64,000 nt of DNA from an uncultured Enterobacteriaceae bacterium (GTDB lineage: Bacteria > Pseudomonadota > Gammaproteobacteria > Enterobacterales > Enterobacteriaceae), in contig CAKZHC010000011.1 of the NCBI GenBank assembly GCA_936920625.1, positions 124,001-188,000 of the forward strand. Reading direction: 5' to 3'. Shown piece by piece: positions 47,901 to 56,020 of this stretch. The position numbers and the translations under genes are program-made. Below the pieces are notes generated by a model, which was not told the DNA's origin, did not search any database, and saw only the letters and a list, made by a program, of their open reading frames with translations. Position 1 is the first letter of the stretch. Each line of letters opens with the position of its first letter.

Positions 47901-48385
47901 TCTGAAAATACTGCTGATTCAACCCGCCTCCCCGCCTGCCAGGCATTAATCCAGTCAGGACGGTAGACCAGATACTGATCGAAAAGATCAGCAATTCGTG
48001 CAGCAAGCTGAAATAATTTACGCTGGCAGTCATCATCTTTCAAATAGTGATTAAGCTGCCTGAATGCCGGTTGTGACAGCATTTCAGGTAATACAGCCAT
48101 GAGTTTCCAGCACATTGCAGATTTACTGAACGCACTCTCCCCCGGAATATCCGGCAATACCCGGATGAACATTTCCCAGATGAAAGTCGCTGGCAGTGGA
48201 AAAGAGATGTTGGCAGCTATCCCCAGCTCACTGGCAAGTGCCATTTGCAGCCACTGAGCCATGCCGGGGCTCTGTACCAGCACCAGCTCCTCAGACAGTG
48301 GGGAGGCGAGGGGATGCTGTTTAATGATCCGCGCAATCAGAATGCTGAGCAAATCAAGCTGATTGGAGTGATAAACGGTGAACAT
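44978..48385 (-). CDS. recC: Exodeoxyribonuclease V gamma subunit RecC
   Basis: RecC is the subunit that recognises Chi and splits the DNA strands in RecBCD. It has a helicase-like fold without active motifs. The start MFTVYHSNQLDLLSILI and segments VQSPGMAQWLQMALA, FPLPATFIWEMF, AINFCTLMPMRSIPFKVVCLLGMNEGVYPR and DRSRRDEDRYLFLEALLSA are diagnostic. Length is 1135 (E. coli 1122). It heads recC-recB-recD; an SPFH gene lies 15 bases upstream on the same strand. Confidence 0.95.
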   Translation of the reverse strand: MFTVYHSNQLDLLSILIARIIKQHPLASPLSEELVLVQSPGMAQWLQMALASELGIAANISFPLPATFIWEMFIRVLPDIPGESAFSKSAMCWKLMAVLPEMLSQPAFRQLNHYLKDDDCQRKLFQLAARIADLFDQYLVYRPDWINAWQAGRRVESAVFSDHQEWQAQLWSRLVDYTAALKQPEWHRANLFTRFIQRLEQSTNRPVGLPERVFICGISALPPIYLQALKALGRHIDIHLMFTNPCRDYWGDIQDYAFFARLRKRHRHHYLSHQPIPQFRCPDTADSLFNAAGEQNLSNPLLASWGKPGRDNLFLLAALEINEVTAFTDIDPENLLKSLQHDVLELEDHAVFGMDAVSLENSRNKRVLLREDRSFSLNACHSPQREVEVLQDYLLQLMARERDLSTRDIIVMVADIDTYTPFIQAVFGNAPEDRFLPYAISDRLVRYAHPIIPAFLTLLRLPESRFTSEEILALLEVPALASHFSIDAADLKRLRLWVEESGIRWGLDDSAVGELDLPNDGQHTWQFGLKRMLLGYAMESDSGEWQGVLPYDESSGLIAELAGNLACLLERLTYWRTCLKQPRNLNDWQLICTMLLNDFFDSDAESEEVIILIETQWQKAISYGLQAHFSTSVPISLLHDDLVNRLDQQRISQRFFAGAINFCTLMPMRSIPFKVVCLLGMNEGVYPRTLQPLGFDLMIQQPRRGDRSRRDEDRYLFLEALLSAQQWLYISYIGRNIHDNSQRFPSVIVSELMEYIAQSFAIEGDSELDPDESGQRVLQHLCYFHSRTPFDPRNFLPDAPWPGYASEWLPAARASGKAHPSFVQRLTSRASPVITLEQFLGFWRHPVRAFFEQRLGVRFYSEETELPDAELFTFDDLERFQLNMELLGTLISAGDIKSVYSRYRAAGKLPYGAFGELLWQGQLAEMQLLAESASADCQRFSQQEVNIRAGGNQLSGWLHQVQPDGLLRWRPARCNLFYGLNLWLEHLIWCASGGQGFSRMYSGDGTTWCFLAVDPELARSELERYVLGYQDGMTRPLLLTNSGADWLKTSFDNTGQTLQTDERIQARAVKKFLQRWQGDKQIDGERNDPYLWRLTQNSDENLFEEMTHQAKEWLLPMLKANVSLDEVKISKAPPG

Positions 48386-48400
48386 TCCTTTTCCAGTAAG

Positions 48401-49348
48401 TTATTTTTTACCGACGTTGCCTTCCGCTATTTTGTAGCCTGCGCCCAGCGCAACACCCGCATTTATCATGCCGCCAACAGACTGCGCCAGCTCCGCAGGC
48501 AGTGCAATGATTTTGCTGTTATTGCTGGCAGAGAGAGCTGCCAGTGCATCGACATAACGGCTGCCAAGCTGGAAGCTAAGAGCTGGCTGCCCACCCGGTT
48601 CACTGAGGCTTTGCGCCAGTAAGAGGTTGGCTTTTTTCGTTCCTTCTGCCAGTGAAATAGCCGCCGCAGCCTGCCTCACTGCTGCCTCCTGTTCAGCTTC
48701 TGCCTTAAGGATAGTGGACTGCTTTACCCCTTCAGCTTCCAGAATGGCCGCCCGTTTATTGCCCGCAGCTCGTGTTTCGATGGCTTTACGCTCTCTTTCC
48801 GCTGCTGCCTGCTGTTCCATGGCAACCTGCATTGATGATGACGGGTTAATATCCTGAATCTCGATGGAACGCAGAATTAATCCCCAGTCAGTCATTTGCT
48901 CAGACATGGATGATAACAGCTCAGCTTTGATAACATCACGTGAGGAGAGGCTCTCATCAAGTTCCATTTTTCCGATAGTAGCACGCAGTGAAGTCATTCC
49001 AAGATTTATTGTCGCAATCTCGAAATCCTCAACACCATAGGCGGCTTTTTGGGGATCGGCAATCTTAACAAAGCAAATAGCATTTACTTTGACAATAGCG
49101 TTATCCCGAGTAATCACTTCCTGGGTGGGAATGTCAAACAACTGATCTTTAGTTGAAAGTTTATAAGCTACCTGATCAAGGTAGGGGATAAGCACATTCA
49201 GGCCGGCGTTGAGAGTAATACGATACTTCCCCAGTCGTTCCACAATCCACTGCTGCCCCTGGGGCACTATACGCACACATTTATAAAGTGTTACCAAGAC
49301 AACAATAATGCCGACAATGATGGCTAATAATCCTATTTCTATTACCAT
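48401..49348 (-). CDS. SPFH/Band 7 (stomatin-like) membrane protein, QmcA-like
   Basis: Inner-membrane scaffold of the stomatin/prohibitin type. An N-terminal membrane helix (IGLLAIIVGIIVVLVTLY) leads into the SPFH domain (PQGQQWIVERLGKYRITLNAGLN, PTQEVITRDNAIVKVNAICFVKI, about 30-190), then a helical Ala/Glu-rich coiled region (RAAILEAEGVKQSTILKAEAEQEAAVRQ) and a C-terminal SNNSKIIALPAEL. It resembles E. coli QmcA but is longer (315 against 305) and sits in a different place. The start has GAGGAAA upstream and lies two bases after the nfeD stop, so the two form one unit. Its role is probably membrane-domain organisation or proteostasis, by analogy only. Confidence 0.85.
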   Translation of the reverse strand: MVIEIGLLAIIVGIIVVLVTLYKCVRIVPQGQQWIVERLGKYRITLNAGLNVLIPYLDQVAYKLSTKDQLFDIPTQEVITRDNAIVKVNAICFVKIADPQKAAYGVEDFEIATINLGMTSLRATIGKMELDESLSSRDVIKAELLSSMSEQMTDWGLILRSIEIQDINPSSSMQVAMEQQAAAERERKAIETRAAGNKRAAILEAEGVKQSTILKAEAEQEAAVRQAAAAISLAEGTKKANLLLAQSLSEPGGQPALSFQLGSRYVDALAALSASNNSKIIALPAELAQSVGGMINAGVALGAGYKIAEGNVGKK

Positions 49349-49350
49349 TT

Positions 49351-49821
49351 CTAATTTCCTCTTTGTTGATGCAATGATTGCGTTCGCTTCACCAAAACCA
49401 AGTGGCGTTCTGGCTGCGCTGTAACAATAACCCGAGTCTCAGTAGATAACGGTTCGTCGGAGATACAACGCCACTCACTCGCCCCCTGAACTGGTTTTTG
49501 CAACAAAAGCAAACCCTGCGCAGTGTCACTGCAAGGCCGGGCCAGTACACCAATCTGCCCCAGAATAGTATCTTCAAGTACCTTTGAAGCATGAAGTTTA
49601 TGGTTAAAGCGCATCCATAACCAGCTACACAATAACATGGAAATTACCCAAATAATTAACTGCCACATCAGCGTAATTTCCGGCCAGATAAGCGCAATCA
49701 GCGCCGGTGCCAATGCCGCAATTGACATCCATAAACAAAAAAAGGTAGTCGTCATTAGCTCGACCAGCAAAAACAAACAGCCAACTATTATCCATGTCCA
49801 CCAAACTACATTCAGCTCCAC
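49351..49821 (-). CDS. NfeD family membrane protein
   Basis: Partner of SPFH proteins. Two or three membrane helices occupy about residues 5-75 (WTWIIVGCLFLLVELMTTTFF, then LIIWVISMLLCSWLWM), followed by a C-terminal OB-fold-like domain (ILGQIGVLARPCSD, EWRCISDEPLSTETRVIV), the standard NfeD1b layout, similar to E. coli YbbJ. The start is GTG with AAGGGTGA upstream. It is the first gene of the nfeD-SPFH pair inserted between ppdC and recC. Confidence 0.82.
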   Translation of the reverse strand: MELNVVWWTWIIVGCLFLLVELMTTTFFCLWMSIAALAPALIALIWPEITLMWQLIIWVISMLLCSWLWMRFNHKLHASKVLEDTILGQIGVLARPCSDTAQGLLLLQKPVQGASEWRCISDEPLSTETRVIVTAQPERHLVLVKRTQSLHQQRGN

Positions 49822-49913
49822 TTTTTCTTCACCCTTAATTAATCTTCCGGCATGAAGTATAAAGTAGCATAAGGCCCTGGATCATGATAATTCTTAAGTA
49901 ACAGTTAAATAAT

Positions 49914-50225
49914 TCAGGTTAAATTTTGACTGCATATCAGCCAGTTAAGATGATACATCTTGCCGCGCCACTCTGTTGAAGCCTGCCTGAGTTCACAGCC
50001 TTCCGGGCCGATGCGTTTTTGCAGCTTAATCTGCCAGTCAGATACAGAGTGCCCCTGCACATTTTGCCATAGTGCCTGCCACAACTGCTGATGCTGCCAT
50101 TGCGTCTGGAATCCCTCTGAAAGCGCCTTCTGATAACGCAGCATCGTACTAACCGTAATACTGAGTAATACCACACCAATCAATACTTCTGGCAGGCTGA
50201 AACCATTATGATGATCAGAATTCAT
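49914..50225 (-). CDS. ppdC: Prepilin-like protein PpdC
   Basis: Putative minor pseudopilin. After a short leader (MNSDHHN) comes the cleavage site G^FSLPEVLIGVVLL and a hydrophobic helix, the type IV prepilin signature with the +5 glutamate. The start at 50225 was chosen for the leader length; the frame opens at 50267. It overlaps ygdB by 11 bases and is the last gene of ppdA-ppdB-ygdB-ppdC. Length is 103 (E. coli 107). Sequence beyond the helix is poorly conserved. Confidence 0.83.
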   Translation of the reverse strand: MNSDHHNGFSLPEVLIGVVLLSITVSTMLRYQKALSEGFQTQWQHQQLWQALWQNVQGHSVSDWQIKLQKRIGPEGCELRQASTEWRGKMYHLNWLICSQNLT

Positions 50226-50634
50226 CAAAGCCGCACTCTCCATATTCTTCAAGCGGGTAGTAATCAATCCATCCCTGAGGCTGTAACCGTAGTTTGCCCT
50301 GCTGCCAGGTAGCCCATCTCCATAGTGCTAACGTTCTTTCTCCACTGTCTCCCCGCAGTAATCCTTCACCCGATGGCAGTATGCAGAGACAGGCTCGCCA
50401 GGCCCACTGGCCGGGCGCCTGACACTGCCATCTGGAAGCCTCAGGCCATGTTAGCCGCCCACCCCAGGATAGTGCAGAACTCGCAGCCGCAAATTGTTGA
50501 ATCATTGTCTGGTTTGCCGCTACCATCGCGACGCCTGAGGATAACTGTTGCTGGCTTCCCCGCAGCAAAAGTGCTCCCGCCAGCAAAATCATCACAACCA
50601 TGCTAAGCAGGCTGACGCCTTGTTGATGTGACAT
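50215..50634 (-). CDS. ygdB: Pseudopilin-like protein YgdB (DUF2509)
   Basis: Small protein encoded among the ppd prepilin genes and thought to be part of the same pilus-like machine. The start at 50634 gives MSHQQGVSLLSMVVMILLAGALLL, a short leader then a hydrophobic helix as in E. coli YgdB; AGGGAG lies just upstream. Further matches are SALSWG and PQGWIDYYPLEE. Length is 139 (E. coli 135). It overlaps ppdB by 32 bases and ppdC by 11. Confidence 0.85.
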   Translation of the reverse strand: MSHQQGVSLLSMVVMILLAGALLLRGSQQQLSSGVAMVAANQTMIQQFAAASSALSWGGRLTWPEASRWQCQAPGQWAWRACLCILPSGEGLLRGDSGERTLALWRWATWQQGKLRLQPQGWIDYYPLEEYGECGFDEF

Positions 50635-51172
50635 CCCGATTCTCCCTGGTGACCTTACGAACCAGATGCTGGCGTAACTCTGGCCAGCGCTGTGCCTGCC
50701 CTTCAAGGGTGATGATAATGTCGTTGCCATTCTGTACCAGGGAAAAAGTTGACACCTTTATCGTTGAGGGATCATTGAGTTTCTCCCAGCCACTGCCCTG
50801 ACAATTTTCTACCCCACGCTGGGCTTCCAGGTTACCTGCACGTAATCGGTAACCATAATAGTCGCTCTCTCCTGAAGCAGGGCCAGCCCATCGCCCATTA
50901 CTCTTTCCATCCCAGCGGATTAACAGACAACCTTCAGAGGGAATTTTTAATCCTTTCCCCCTGCATGTCCCATGACAATAGCCCGCACGGCGAATAACTT
51001 TTTCCAATGTGAAAGCCAGTAACTGCATCTCATCCCAAAGCTGAAGTGCCATTAACTGACGCAGATTACTGGCGGTCAGCAATGGCAAAAAACGGCTGAC
51101 ACCAGGCAATAGCAATGCAGATATCAGCATCGCTATCAATAGTTCAGTCAGTGTGAAACCTCTGGCATTCAT
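50603..51172 (-). CDS. ppdB: Prepilin-like protein PpdB
   Basis: Putative pseudopilin (PilW/GspJ-like). Short leader MNARG^FTLTELLIAMLISALLL with the +5 glutamate, then RRAGYCHGTCRGKGLKI, a cysteine pair shared with E. coli PpdB, and SNGRW and ESDYYGYRL. Length is 189 (E. coli 187). It overlaps ppdA by four bases (ATGA), so translation is coupled to a gene whose own start looks damaged. Confidence 0.9.
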   Translation of the reverse strand: MNARGFTLTELLIAMLISALLLPGVSRFLPLLTASNLRQLMALQLWDEMQLLAFTLEKVIRRAGYCHGTCRGKGLKIPSEGCLLIRWDGKSNGRWAGPASGESDYYGYRLRAGNLEAQRGVENCQGSGWEKLNDPSTIKVSTFSLVQNGNDIIITLEGQAQRWPELRQHLVRKVTRENRDVTSTRRQPA

Positions 51173-51606
51173 AAATCACACTCTTTCTCATCGGGCTGAC
51201 ATATGCGAACTCTTCCGCGAGAAGAAACTATCACCCGCCGTGTTCCCGATCTGTTGCGAAAAGTCAGACTACCGGGGCGTGCTACGTCGCGTTTTCCATA
51301 AAAGCCAGTATCGGGAGTAGCTTCAGCTAACTCAACATCCGGCCATGGTGCACAAAAGATTTTATCTGCTGTGTCTTGTTTACTGCTGATACACCAGTCT
51401 GTGCCGGGCTTCACATTTAACTGGTGGTTTCTGTTGTGCCAACTGGCATCGCGGCGTAATTGCAGTAAAAACTGTCTGACGTGGCTGACGCTGGCCAGCA
51501 AATGCTGACGCTGCTGCCAGCCTTGCATAGCCCCCATACCAGCGGCTGCTGTGATCATCATGACAATCATCATTTCAATAAGCGTATATCCATAACTATA
51601 ATTAAT
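51169..51606 (-). CDS. ppdA: Prepilin-like protein PpdA, start codon abnormal
   Basis: Putative pseudopilin (GspH-like). The frame holds the prepilin site G^YTLIEMMIVMMIT and, later, RQFLLQLRRDASWHNRNHQL and FRNRSGTRRVIVSSRGRVRICQ, clearly PpdA. The first ATG (51573) lies after the cleavage site, so a protein made from it would lack the signal. Upstream the frame is open but has no ATG, GTG or TTG; by alignment with the E. coli leader MKTQRG^YTLIE the start should be ATT at 51606, giving a six-residue leader without basic residues. Either ATT is used or the start was lost by mutation. Confidence 0.75.
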   Translation of the reverse strand: MNYSYGYTLIEMMIVMMITAAAGMGAMQGWQQRQHLLASVSHVRQFLLQLRRDASWHNRNHQLNVKPGTDWCISSKQDTADKIFCAPWPDVELAEATPDTGFYGKRDVARPGSLTFRNRSGTRRVIVSSRGRVRICQPDEKECDL

Positions 51607-52092
51607 GTTTATTACAGTATCCTGGCTGGCAGTTGCTGTCTGAAGATGATCCGGGTTCGACGAGTTGTTACCATATTCAGCTCCTTTTATATGTACGAAT
51701 CACGTTATCTTCTTGGTTACAAATCGGTGAAGACGGGGAAGTATTATTGCAGGCGAATTTACTGTGTTGTCATAGTGGTTATTGGGATTAAGTTATCCCG
51801 CCATCAGGCACCTTCTGTACATGATTTATGACACTTTAACTCGCTTTATTGCTACCAGCACATTAGATGTAATTGATCTAAATAATCACACTTTTTGATT
51901 TAGCAGATGCAAGAATCAGCACAAAAAAATTGAGTTGTTACACAACGTTACTTTGATACTTCATTCCGTTACGCAAAAAAGGAATCAATAAGAATTATTA
52001 ATAGATTTTTTGATGTATTATTAGACCTAAGCATGGCATATAACCGGATGAAGATATTTCATCAATTACCCTGTTGTTTTCACTGGAGCCTT
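51607..52092. other. Intergenic region between ppdA and the dipeptidase gene
   Basis: AT-rich, 486 bases, with promoters for divergent genes expected. A frame on the plus strand at 51481-51831 is mostly antisense to ppdA and has no features. This is the left junction of the block that separates ppdA from thyA, which are adjacent in E. coli. I see no repeat or integrase that would mark the junction. Confidence 0.5.
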
Positions 52093-52659
52093 ATGTGCCA
52101 GCATACTGAATTAACTGATATTTCTTTGTTAATACCGAATATAAACATAGATTTAAAGTACGCTACCAGTGATAATATCACTGGCAAACCAATTTACCGG
52201 AATCCTGTCTGTTTATTGCATCCGGACGCTGCCAGAAGATTAATGCGTAGCGCGGAAATCGCTCATCTGGCCGGTTTTGCTCTGCTGATTTATGACGCCT
52301 GGCGCCCGGCCGAAGCTCAGCGTCATCTGTTTCGTGCTTGTCCTGATCCACGATTCGTTGTTCCGGTTGAGATTGGCTCAAATCATTGCCGGGGCGTTGC
52401 TATTGATCTGACGCTGACAAACAGCATGGGTGATATACTGGATATGGGGAGTGAATTTGATGAGATGAGCGAAATTTCCAGCCGCTACCATCAGGACATT
52501 CCTGTTGCTACACAACGTCATCGGTTGTTACTGGATGGCATCATGTTTGCTTCCGGGTTTACAGGGCTGGCATCCGAATGGTGGCATTATGAACTGCCTG
52601 ATGCACGCCACTACCCGCTACTTGAAGGCAAGTTTGACTGTTATCCCGTGTCAAATTAA
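52093..52659 (+). CDS. ddpX: D-alanyl-D-alanine dipeptidase, VanX/DdpX family
   Basis: Zinc peptidase that hydrolyses D-Ala-D-Ala, allowing reuse of cell-wall D-alanine. Counting from the ATG at 52093 (GGAG five bases upstream), the zinc ligands are H98 and D105 (GSNHCRGVAIDLT) and H165, the catalytic base E162 (SEWWHYELPD), and the arginine of VanX-type enzymes in YDAWRPAEAQ. Length is 188. No leader peptide is apparent, so it is probably cytoplasmic like DdpX. It is convergent with yaiI through a shared TTAA. The DdpX name is by family; the exact orthologue could be PcgL-like. Confidence 0.85.
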   Translation: MCQHTELTDISLLIPNINIDLKYATSDNITGKPIYRNPVCLLHPDAARRLMRSAEIAHLAGFALLIYDAWRPAEAQRHLFRACPDPRFVVPVEIGSNHCRGVAIDLTLTNSMGDILDMGSEFDEMSEISSRYHQDIPVATQRHRLLLDGIMFASGFTGLASEWWHYELPDARHYPLLEGKFDCYPVSN

Positions 52660-53114
52660 CTGCTGACCCTGCCGTTATTTCGTAACCAGCGGTCAAGCTC
52701 ACTGGCAAACTGCTGACGATTACGCTGGTTTAACGTGCAGGGGCCGCCTGTCTGAATGCCGCTGGCGCGCATCGTATCCATAAAATCGCGCATGGCCAGA
52801 CGTTCACGGATTGTCGACTCATTATATCGCTCTCCTCGGGGGTTGAGTGCCACTGCCCCTTTTTCAATGACTTGTGCCGCCAGCGGGATATCGGCTGTGA
52901 CCACAAGGTCACCTGCTACAAGCTGACGGATGATTTCATTATCGGCCACATCAAAACCCCCGGCTACCTGCAATGTGCGTAAAAAATGTGAGGCGGGTAG
53001 CTTTAACGTTTGATTGGCCACAAAAAATGTCATGACTTGCGCCCGCTCTGCCGCACGGTAGAGAATTTCCTTAATCACTTTTGGGCAGGAATCAGCATCA
53101 ACCCAGATAGACAT
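52656..53114 (-). CDS. yaiI: UPF0178 protein YaiI
   Basis: Conserved protein of unknown function with a PIN-like/NYN-like fold (DUF188). IWVDADSCPKVIKEILYRAAERAQV, AGGFDVADNEIIRQLVAGDLVVTADIPLA and NPRGERYNESTIRERLAMRDFMD match E. coli YaiI nearly throughout. Two adjacent ATGs (53117, 53114); the second gives MSIWVDAD. Length is 152. It is divergent from proC as in E. coli. Confidence 0.93.
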   Translation of the reverse strand: MSIWVDADSCPKVIKEILYRAAERAQVMTFFVANQTLKLPASHFLRTLQVAGGFDVADNEIIRQLVAGDLVVTADIPLAAQVIEKGAVALNPRGERYNESTIRERLAMRDFMDTMRASGIQTGGPCTLNQRNRQQFASELDRWLRNNGRVSS

Positions 53115-53256
53115 CATTTATTCCTTATGCTTCTTACTGATATTACAAAACAGCGCGTGGCGGATACCCGACACCAGATAATACTATAGTAGAATGCTAT
53201 TACGTTGGCATAAAAGCGTATTTTTGCAGACAAACATAGTTAACAGAGGCCAGGTT

Positions 53257-54072
53257 ATGAATAAAAAAATCGGTTTTATAGGGTGTGGCAATATAGCAAA
53301 AGCAATGATCGGTGGTTTAATCTCCAGTGGTCAGATACCAGCATCTCACATTCTGGTATTTGACCGAAAGCCTGCCACTAATCAGGCCATGCATGAACAG
53401 TATGGCATTCTCCCAGGCGAAAGTGCCCGCCAGGTGGCTTCAGAGGCTGATATCCTTATTGGCGCAGTTAAGCCAGGGGTTTTCCATTCTGTCATGGCTG
53501 ATTTGAAAACCAGCCTGAAACTTAACGGGTTGTTCGTTTCTGTGGCAACGGGTATTACCCTTGATGCATTAGCGGTGACGCTGGGTAGTGATCGCAAAAT
53601 AATAAGGGCAATGCCCAACACGCCAGCACTTGTCAGTGAAGCAATGACTTCTGTTACTCCAAATGCCCTTGTCACAGATGAAGAGACACAGCAGGTTTTG
53701 AGCATTTTTAATAGCTTTGGCTGCGCTCTGGTAGTGCCAGAAAATCAAATTCACGCGGTGATTGGGGTCAGTGGGTCTGCTCCTGCATATGTTTTCATGT
53801 TTATTGAAGCGATGGCAGACGCCGCAGTACTGAGGGGAATGCCGCGGGCAAAAGCTTATCAGTTTGCTGCTCAGGCAGTAAAAGGTGCGGCACAGATGGT
53901 GCTTCAAAGTGGTAAACATCCCGGTGAGCTGAAGGATATGGTTTGCTCGCCCTCTGGCACCACTATTGAAGCCGTTGCCGCGCTGGAAAACAGGGGCTTT
54001 CGCGGGGTAGTAATTGAAGCGATGCAGCGCTGTATGACCAAGTCACAAATAATGAGCGGTGAAGTTAAATAA
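53257..54072 (+). CDS. proC: Pyrroline-5-carboxylate reductase
   Basis: Last step of proline synthesis, reducing pyrroline-5-carboxylate with NADPH. I chose the ATG at 53257, which gives MNKKIGFIGCGNIAKAMIGGL (nucleotide-binding GxGxxA); the frame opens earlier without similarity. IRAMPNTPALV, VGVSGSAPAYVFMFIEAMADAAVL and LKDMVCSPSGTTIEAV follow. Length is 271 (E. coli 269). In E. coli it lies far away at 9 min beside yaiI and psiF; the three travel together here. Confidence 0.95.
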   Translation: MNKKIGFIGCGNIAKAMIGGLISSGQIPASHILVFDRKPATNQAMHEQYGILPGESARQVASEADILIGAVKPGVFHSVMADLKTSLKLNGLFVSVATGITLDALAVTLGSDRKIIRAMPNTPALVSEAMTSVTPNALVTDEETQQVLSIFNSFGCALVVPENQIHAVIGVSGSAPAYVFMFIEAMADAAVLRGMPRAKAYQFAAQAVKGAAQMVLQSGKHPGELKDMVCSPSGTTIEAVAALENRGFRGVVIEAMQRCMTKSQIMSGEVK

Positions 54073-54372
54073 CTGGAAAGTATAAACGGAGACTTTGGGA
54101 TATCTGTTTTGTAAGTTGATACGACAGGCGCTGTTTGAGGCGCAACGGTGCATAAGTAACCTAATAAGCTTTGCCATTACATGCACTGTGGCCCGGTATC
54201 AGGGTTAGCAGACTGGCCGGAGGAAAAACAATGTTAAAATCCGGCCTGTCAAGCCATCTCACAACAACAGAGGGAGCACATTTGCGATATGCCGGCTCTC
54301 ACAACATTAGCGGTCCAGTTGCCAGCCATTAATGAGCAGAGTCATTAGTCATGGCTGGCGGCAACTAAACAC
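54073..54372. other. proC-psiF intergenic region with a long imperfect hairpin
   Basis: About 300 bases between two convergent genes. Near the psiF stop GTTGCCAGCCAT (54319-54330) faces ATGGCTGGCGGCAAC (54350-54364), a stem interrupted by one three-base bulge. It could end both transcripts, although no T run follows. In E. coli the cyclase gene dgcC (adrA) lies here; it is absent. Confidence 0.45.
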
Positions 54373-54687
54373 TTAGCGCTTCTTAAGACAGCTGCTCATA
54401 TACTTTTTATAATCGTCGCCACGCAACTTCTTCTTACTGGCTTCACCACTACAGCTTGCCATCTTTTTTTGCGGGGATTCTTTAGACATCTTATCCGGAA
54501 TACTGCTGTCTTTTTTTAGGCAGTTGCTCATAAATTTTTGGCGCTCTTTGCCTGAAAGTGAAAGCTTCTTTGCTCCAGCATTACATGCTACCATTTTTTG
54601 CTGTGGCGTCATCTCTGCGGATGAGCCAATATTACTTACTAGCATACCTGATGCCAGTATTAACGCCATTAATATATGGTTTTTCAT
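54373..54687 (-). CDS. psiF: Phosphate-starvation-inducible protein PsiF
   Basis: Small periplasmic protein of unknown function, induced by phosphate starvation through PhoB in E. coli. A signal peptide (ALILASGMLVSNIGSSAE) precedes two PsiF repeats, each with spaced cysteines: KMVACNAGAKKLSLSGKERQ ... SNCLKK and KMASCSGEASKKKLRGDDYK ... SSCLKK. The ATG at 54687 has GAGG nine bases upstream; the ATG at 54696 abuts it and is unlikely. Length is 104 (E. coli 106). Confidence 0.9.
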   Translation of the reverse strand: MKNHILMALILASGMLVSNIGSSAEMTPQQKMVACNAGAKKLSLSGKERQKFMSNCLKKDSSIPDKMSKESPQKKMASCSGEASKKKLRGDDYKKYMSSCLKKR

Positions 54688-55108
54688 TGTCAGCATCCTC
54701 TTATTAAGCAGTGCTTATGCTAGTACCATTCCATGCTATATGTAACAATTAAGCAAGCATCTACGTTATGATTTGTTCAAAATTCGATCTTTATATGCAC
54801 AGACAGACAATTTTCTGCCGTCATAAGCTTGGCTTACGCTGGTGAGGAAAAAGCAGACAGGACTTCGGATTCGTTCCGGCAGATAGCTGGCATGGCACAT
54901 AGCTGCGATTCAGTTACCCTTCCCCTGCCGCATCCGCACCAATAATTACCACAAAGACATGCAGTTATCACTAAAACGCAGCCGCATAACTTAACCAAAC
55001 AGTGAAAGCCAGCCGCTTCAGGAATAATTACAGAAGACAAACTATTACCGATCAAAAAAGGTGACCAGCTGAATTAGCTTAGTCACCTCATTTTTACACA
55101 CAATAATA
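54688..55108. other. psiF-lpxO intergenic region
   Basis: 421 bases holding the psiF promoter region and the lpxO 3' flank. A 73-codon minus-strand frame (54834-55055) is cysteine-rich but has no ribosome binding site or known motif, and I do not accept it as a gene. No terminator with a T run is evident. Confidence 0.4.
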
Positions 55109-56020
55109 TTATTTTAACACGCTGGGTAAAATGATTAGCGCGAAAATAAATAGTATAAATGCATGCTTTACCCAGTAATAAAGAGTTCGATTACGCTTTT
55201 TAAGATTTTGCCCCCAGTCGCGAACCGCGCTGACATATTTAAACAGGCGATTAATAACACCGGTACGGTCCTTATCATCATTGGGTGAGCTGGCTGCATA
55301 TAGCAGCGTTGCTCCTACCCAATGATTTACCGCCTGCGCCCAACGCCACTTCATCGGGCGTTCAATATCACACATCAGGATAAGGCGTGACTGATCAGTG
55401 CCATTCTCAACCCAGTGAACAAACGTTTCATCAAATAGAACTGCCTTACCATCACGCCAGCTGTAACGCTGCCTATCCACTTCGATAAAACAGCGATCAT
55501 CATTGGGGGTTTTAAGGCCCAAGTGCAGGCGTATTGAACCCGCATAGGGATCACGATGTTTACCCAGATGACTGCCTGGTGGAATTTCAGCAAACATCGC
55601 AGCCTTGACCAGCGGCATCTGGCTCACCAGCTTAGTAGTCAGTGGGCATAGTTTTCGCGCGGAAGGGTGAGCATCGCTATACCACTTGAGATAGAAACGT
55701 TTCCAGCCTCGTTTGAAAAAGGTGTTGAATCCGGCATCATCGTTCCTGCTGCTGGCTTTGATATTCTCCTGTAACTGTAAACCTTCCTCGCGGATTGCCT
55801 GCCAGTTGTCAGTCAGCACCTGTAATTCCGGAAAGCCGGCTGTATCGAAGTAGGCTTGATTACGCGGCAGACGTGAGAATGCCGTCATAAACATATTAAT
55901 CGGAGCCAGAAAAGTAGAATGATCAAATAACTGACGAGAAAATCTTTGCTTTTCTACACCTCGTGAATGGGCGTAAAATACACTAATAATGAATATACCA
56001 ATAATAATGGCGGCAACCAT
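55109..56020 (-). CDS. lpxO: Lipid A hydroxylase LpxO
   Basis: Fe(II)/2-oxoglutarate-dependent dioxygenase that adds a 2-hydroxyl to the myristate chain of lipid A, changing outer-membrane permeability and host recognition. Membrane helices at both ends (AAIIIGIFIISVFYAH and FILFIFALIILPSVL) place it on the inner membrane. The iron ligands are H155, D157 (GKHRDPYAGS) and H202 (ETFVHWVENG), the same positions as in Salmonella LpxO. Length is 303 (Salmonella 302). GGAGG lies ten bases before the ATG. E. coli K-12 lacks the gene. Confidence 0.94.
   Translation of the reverse strand: MVAAIIIGIFIISVFYAHSRGVEKQRFSRQLFDHSTFLAPINMFMTAFSRLPRNQAYFDTAGFPELQVLTDNWQAIREEGLQLQENIKASSRNDDAGFNTFFKRGWKRFYLKWYSDAHPSARKLCPLTTKLVSQMPLVKAAMFAEIPPGSHLGKHRDPYAGSIRLHLGLKTPNDDRCFIEVDRQRYSWRDGKAVLFDETFVHWVENGTDQSRLILMCDIERPMKWRWAQAVNHWVGATLLYAASSPNDDKDRTGVINRLFKYVSAVRDWGQNLKKRNRTLYYWVKHAFILFIFALIILPSVLK

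Noticed and set aside
54834..55055. Cysteine-rich 73-codon ORF between psiF and lpxO
   Set aside because: No ribosome binding site, no recognisable fold, and composition like non-coding flanks.
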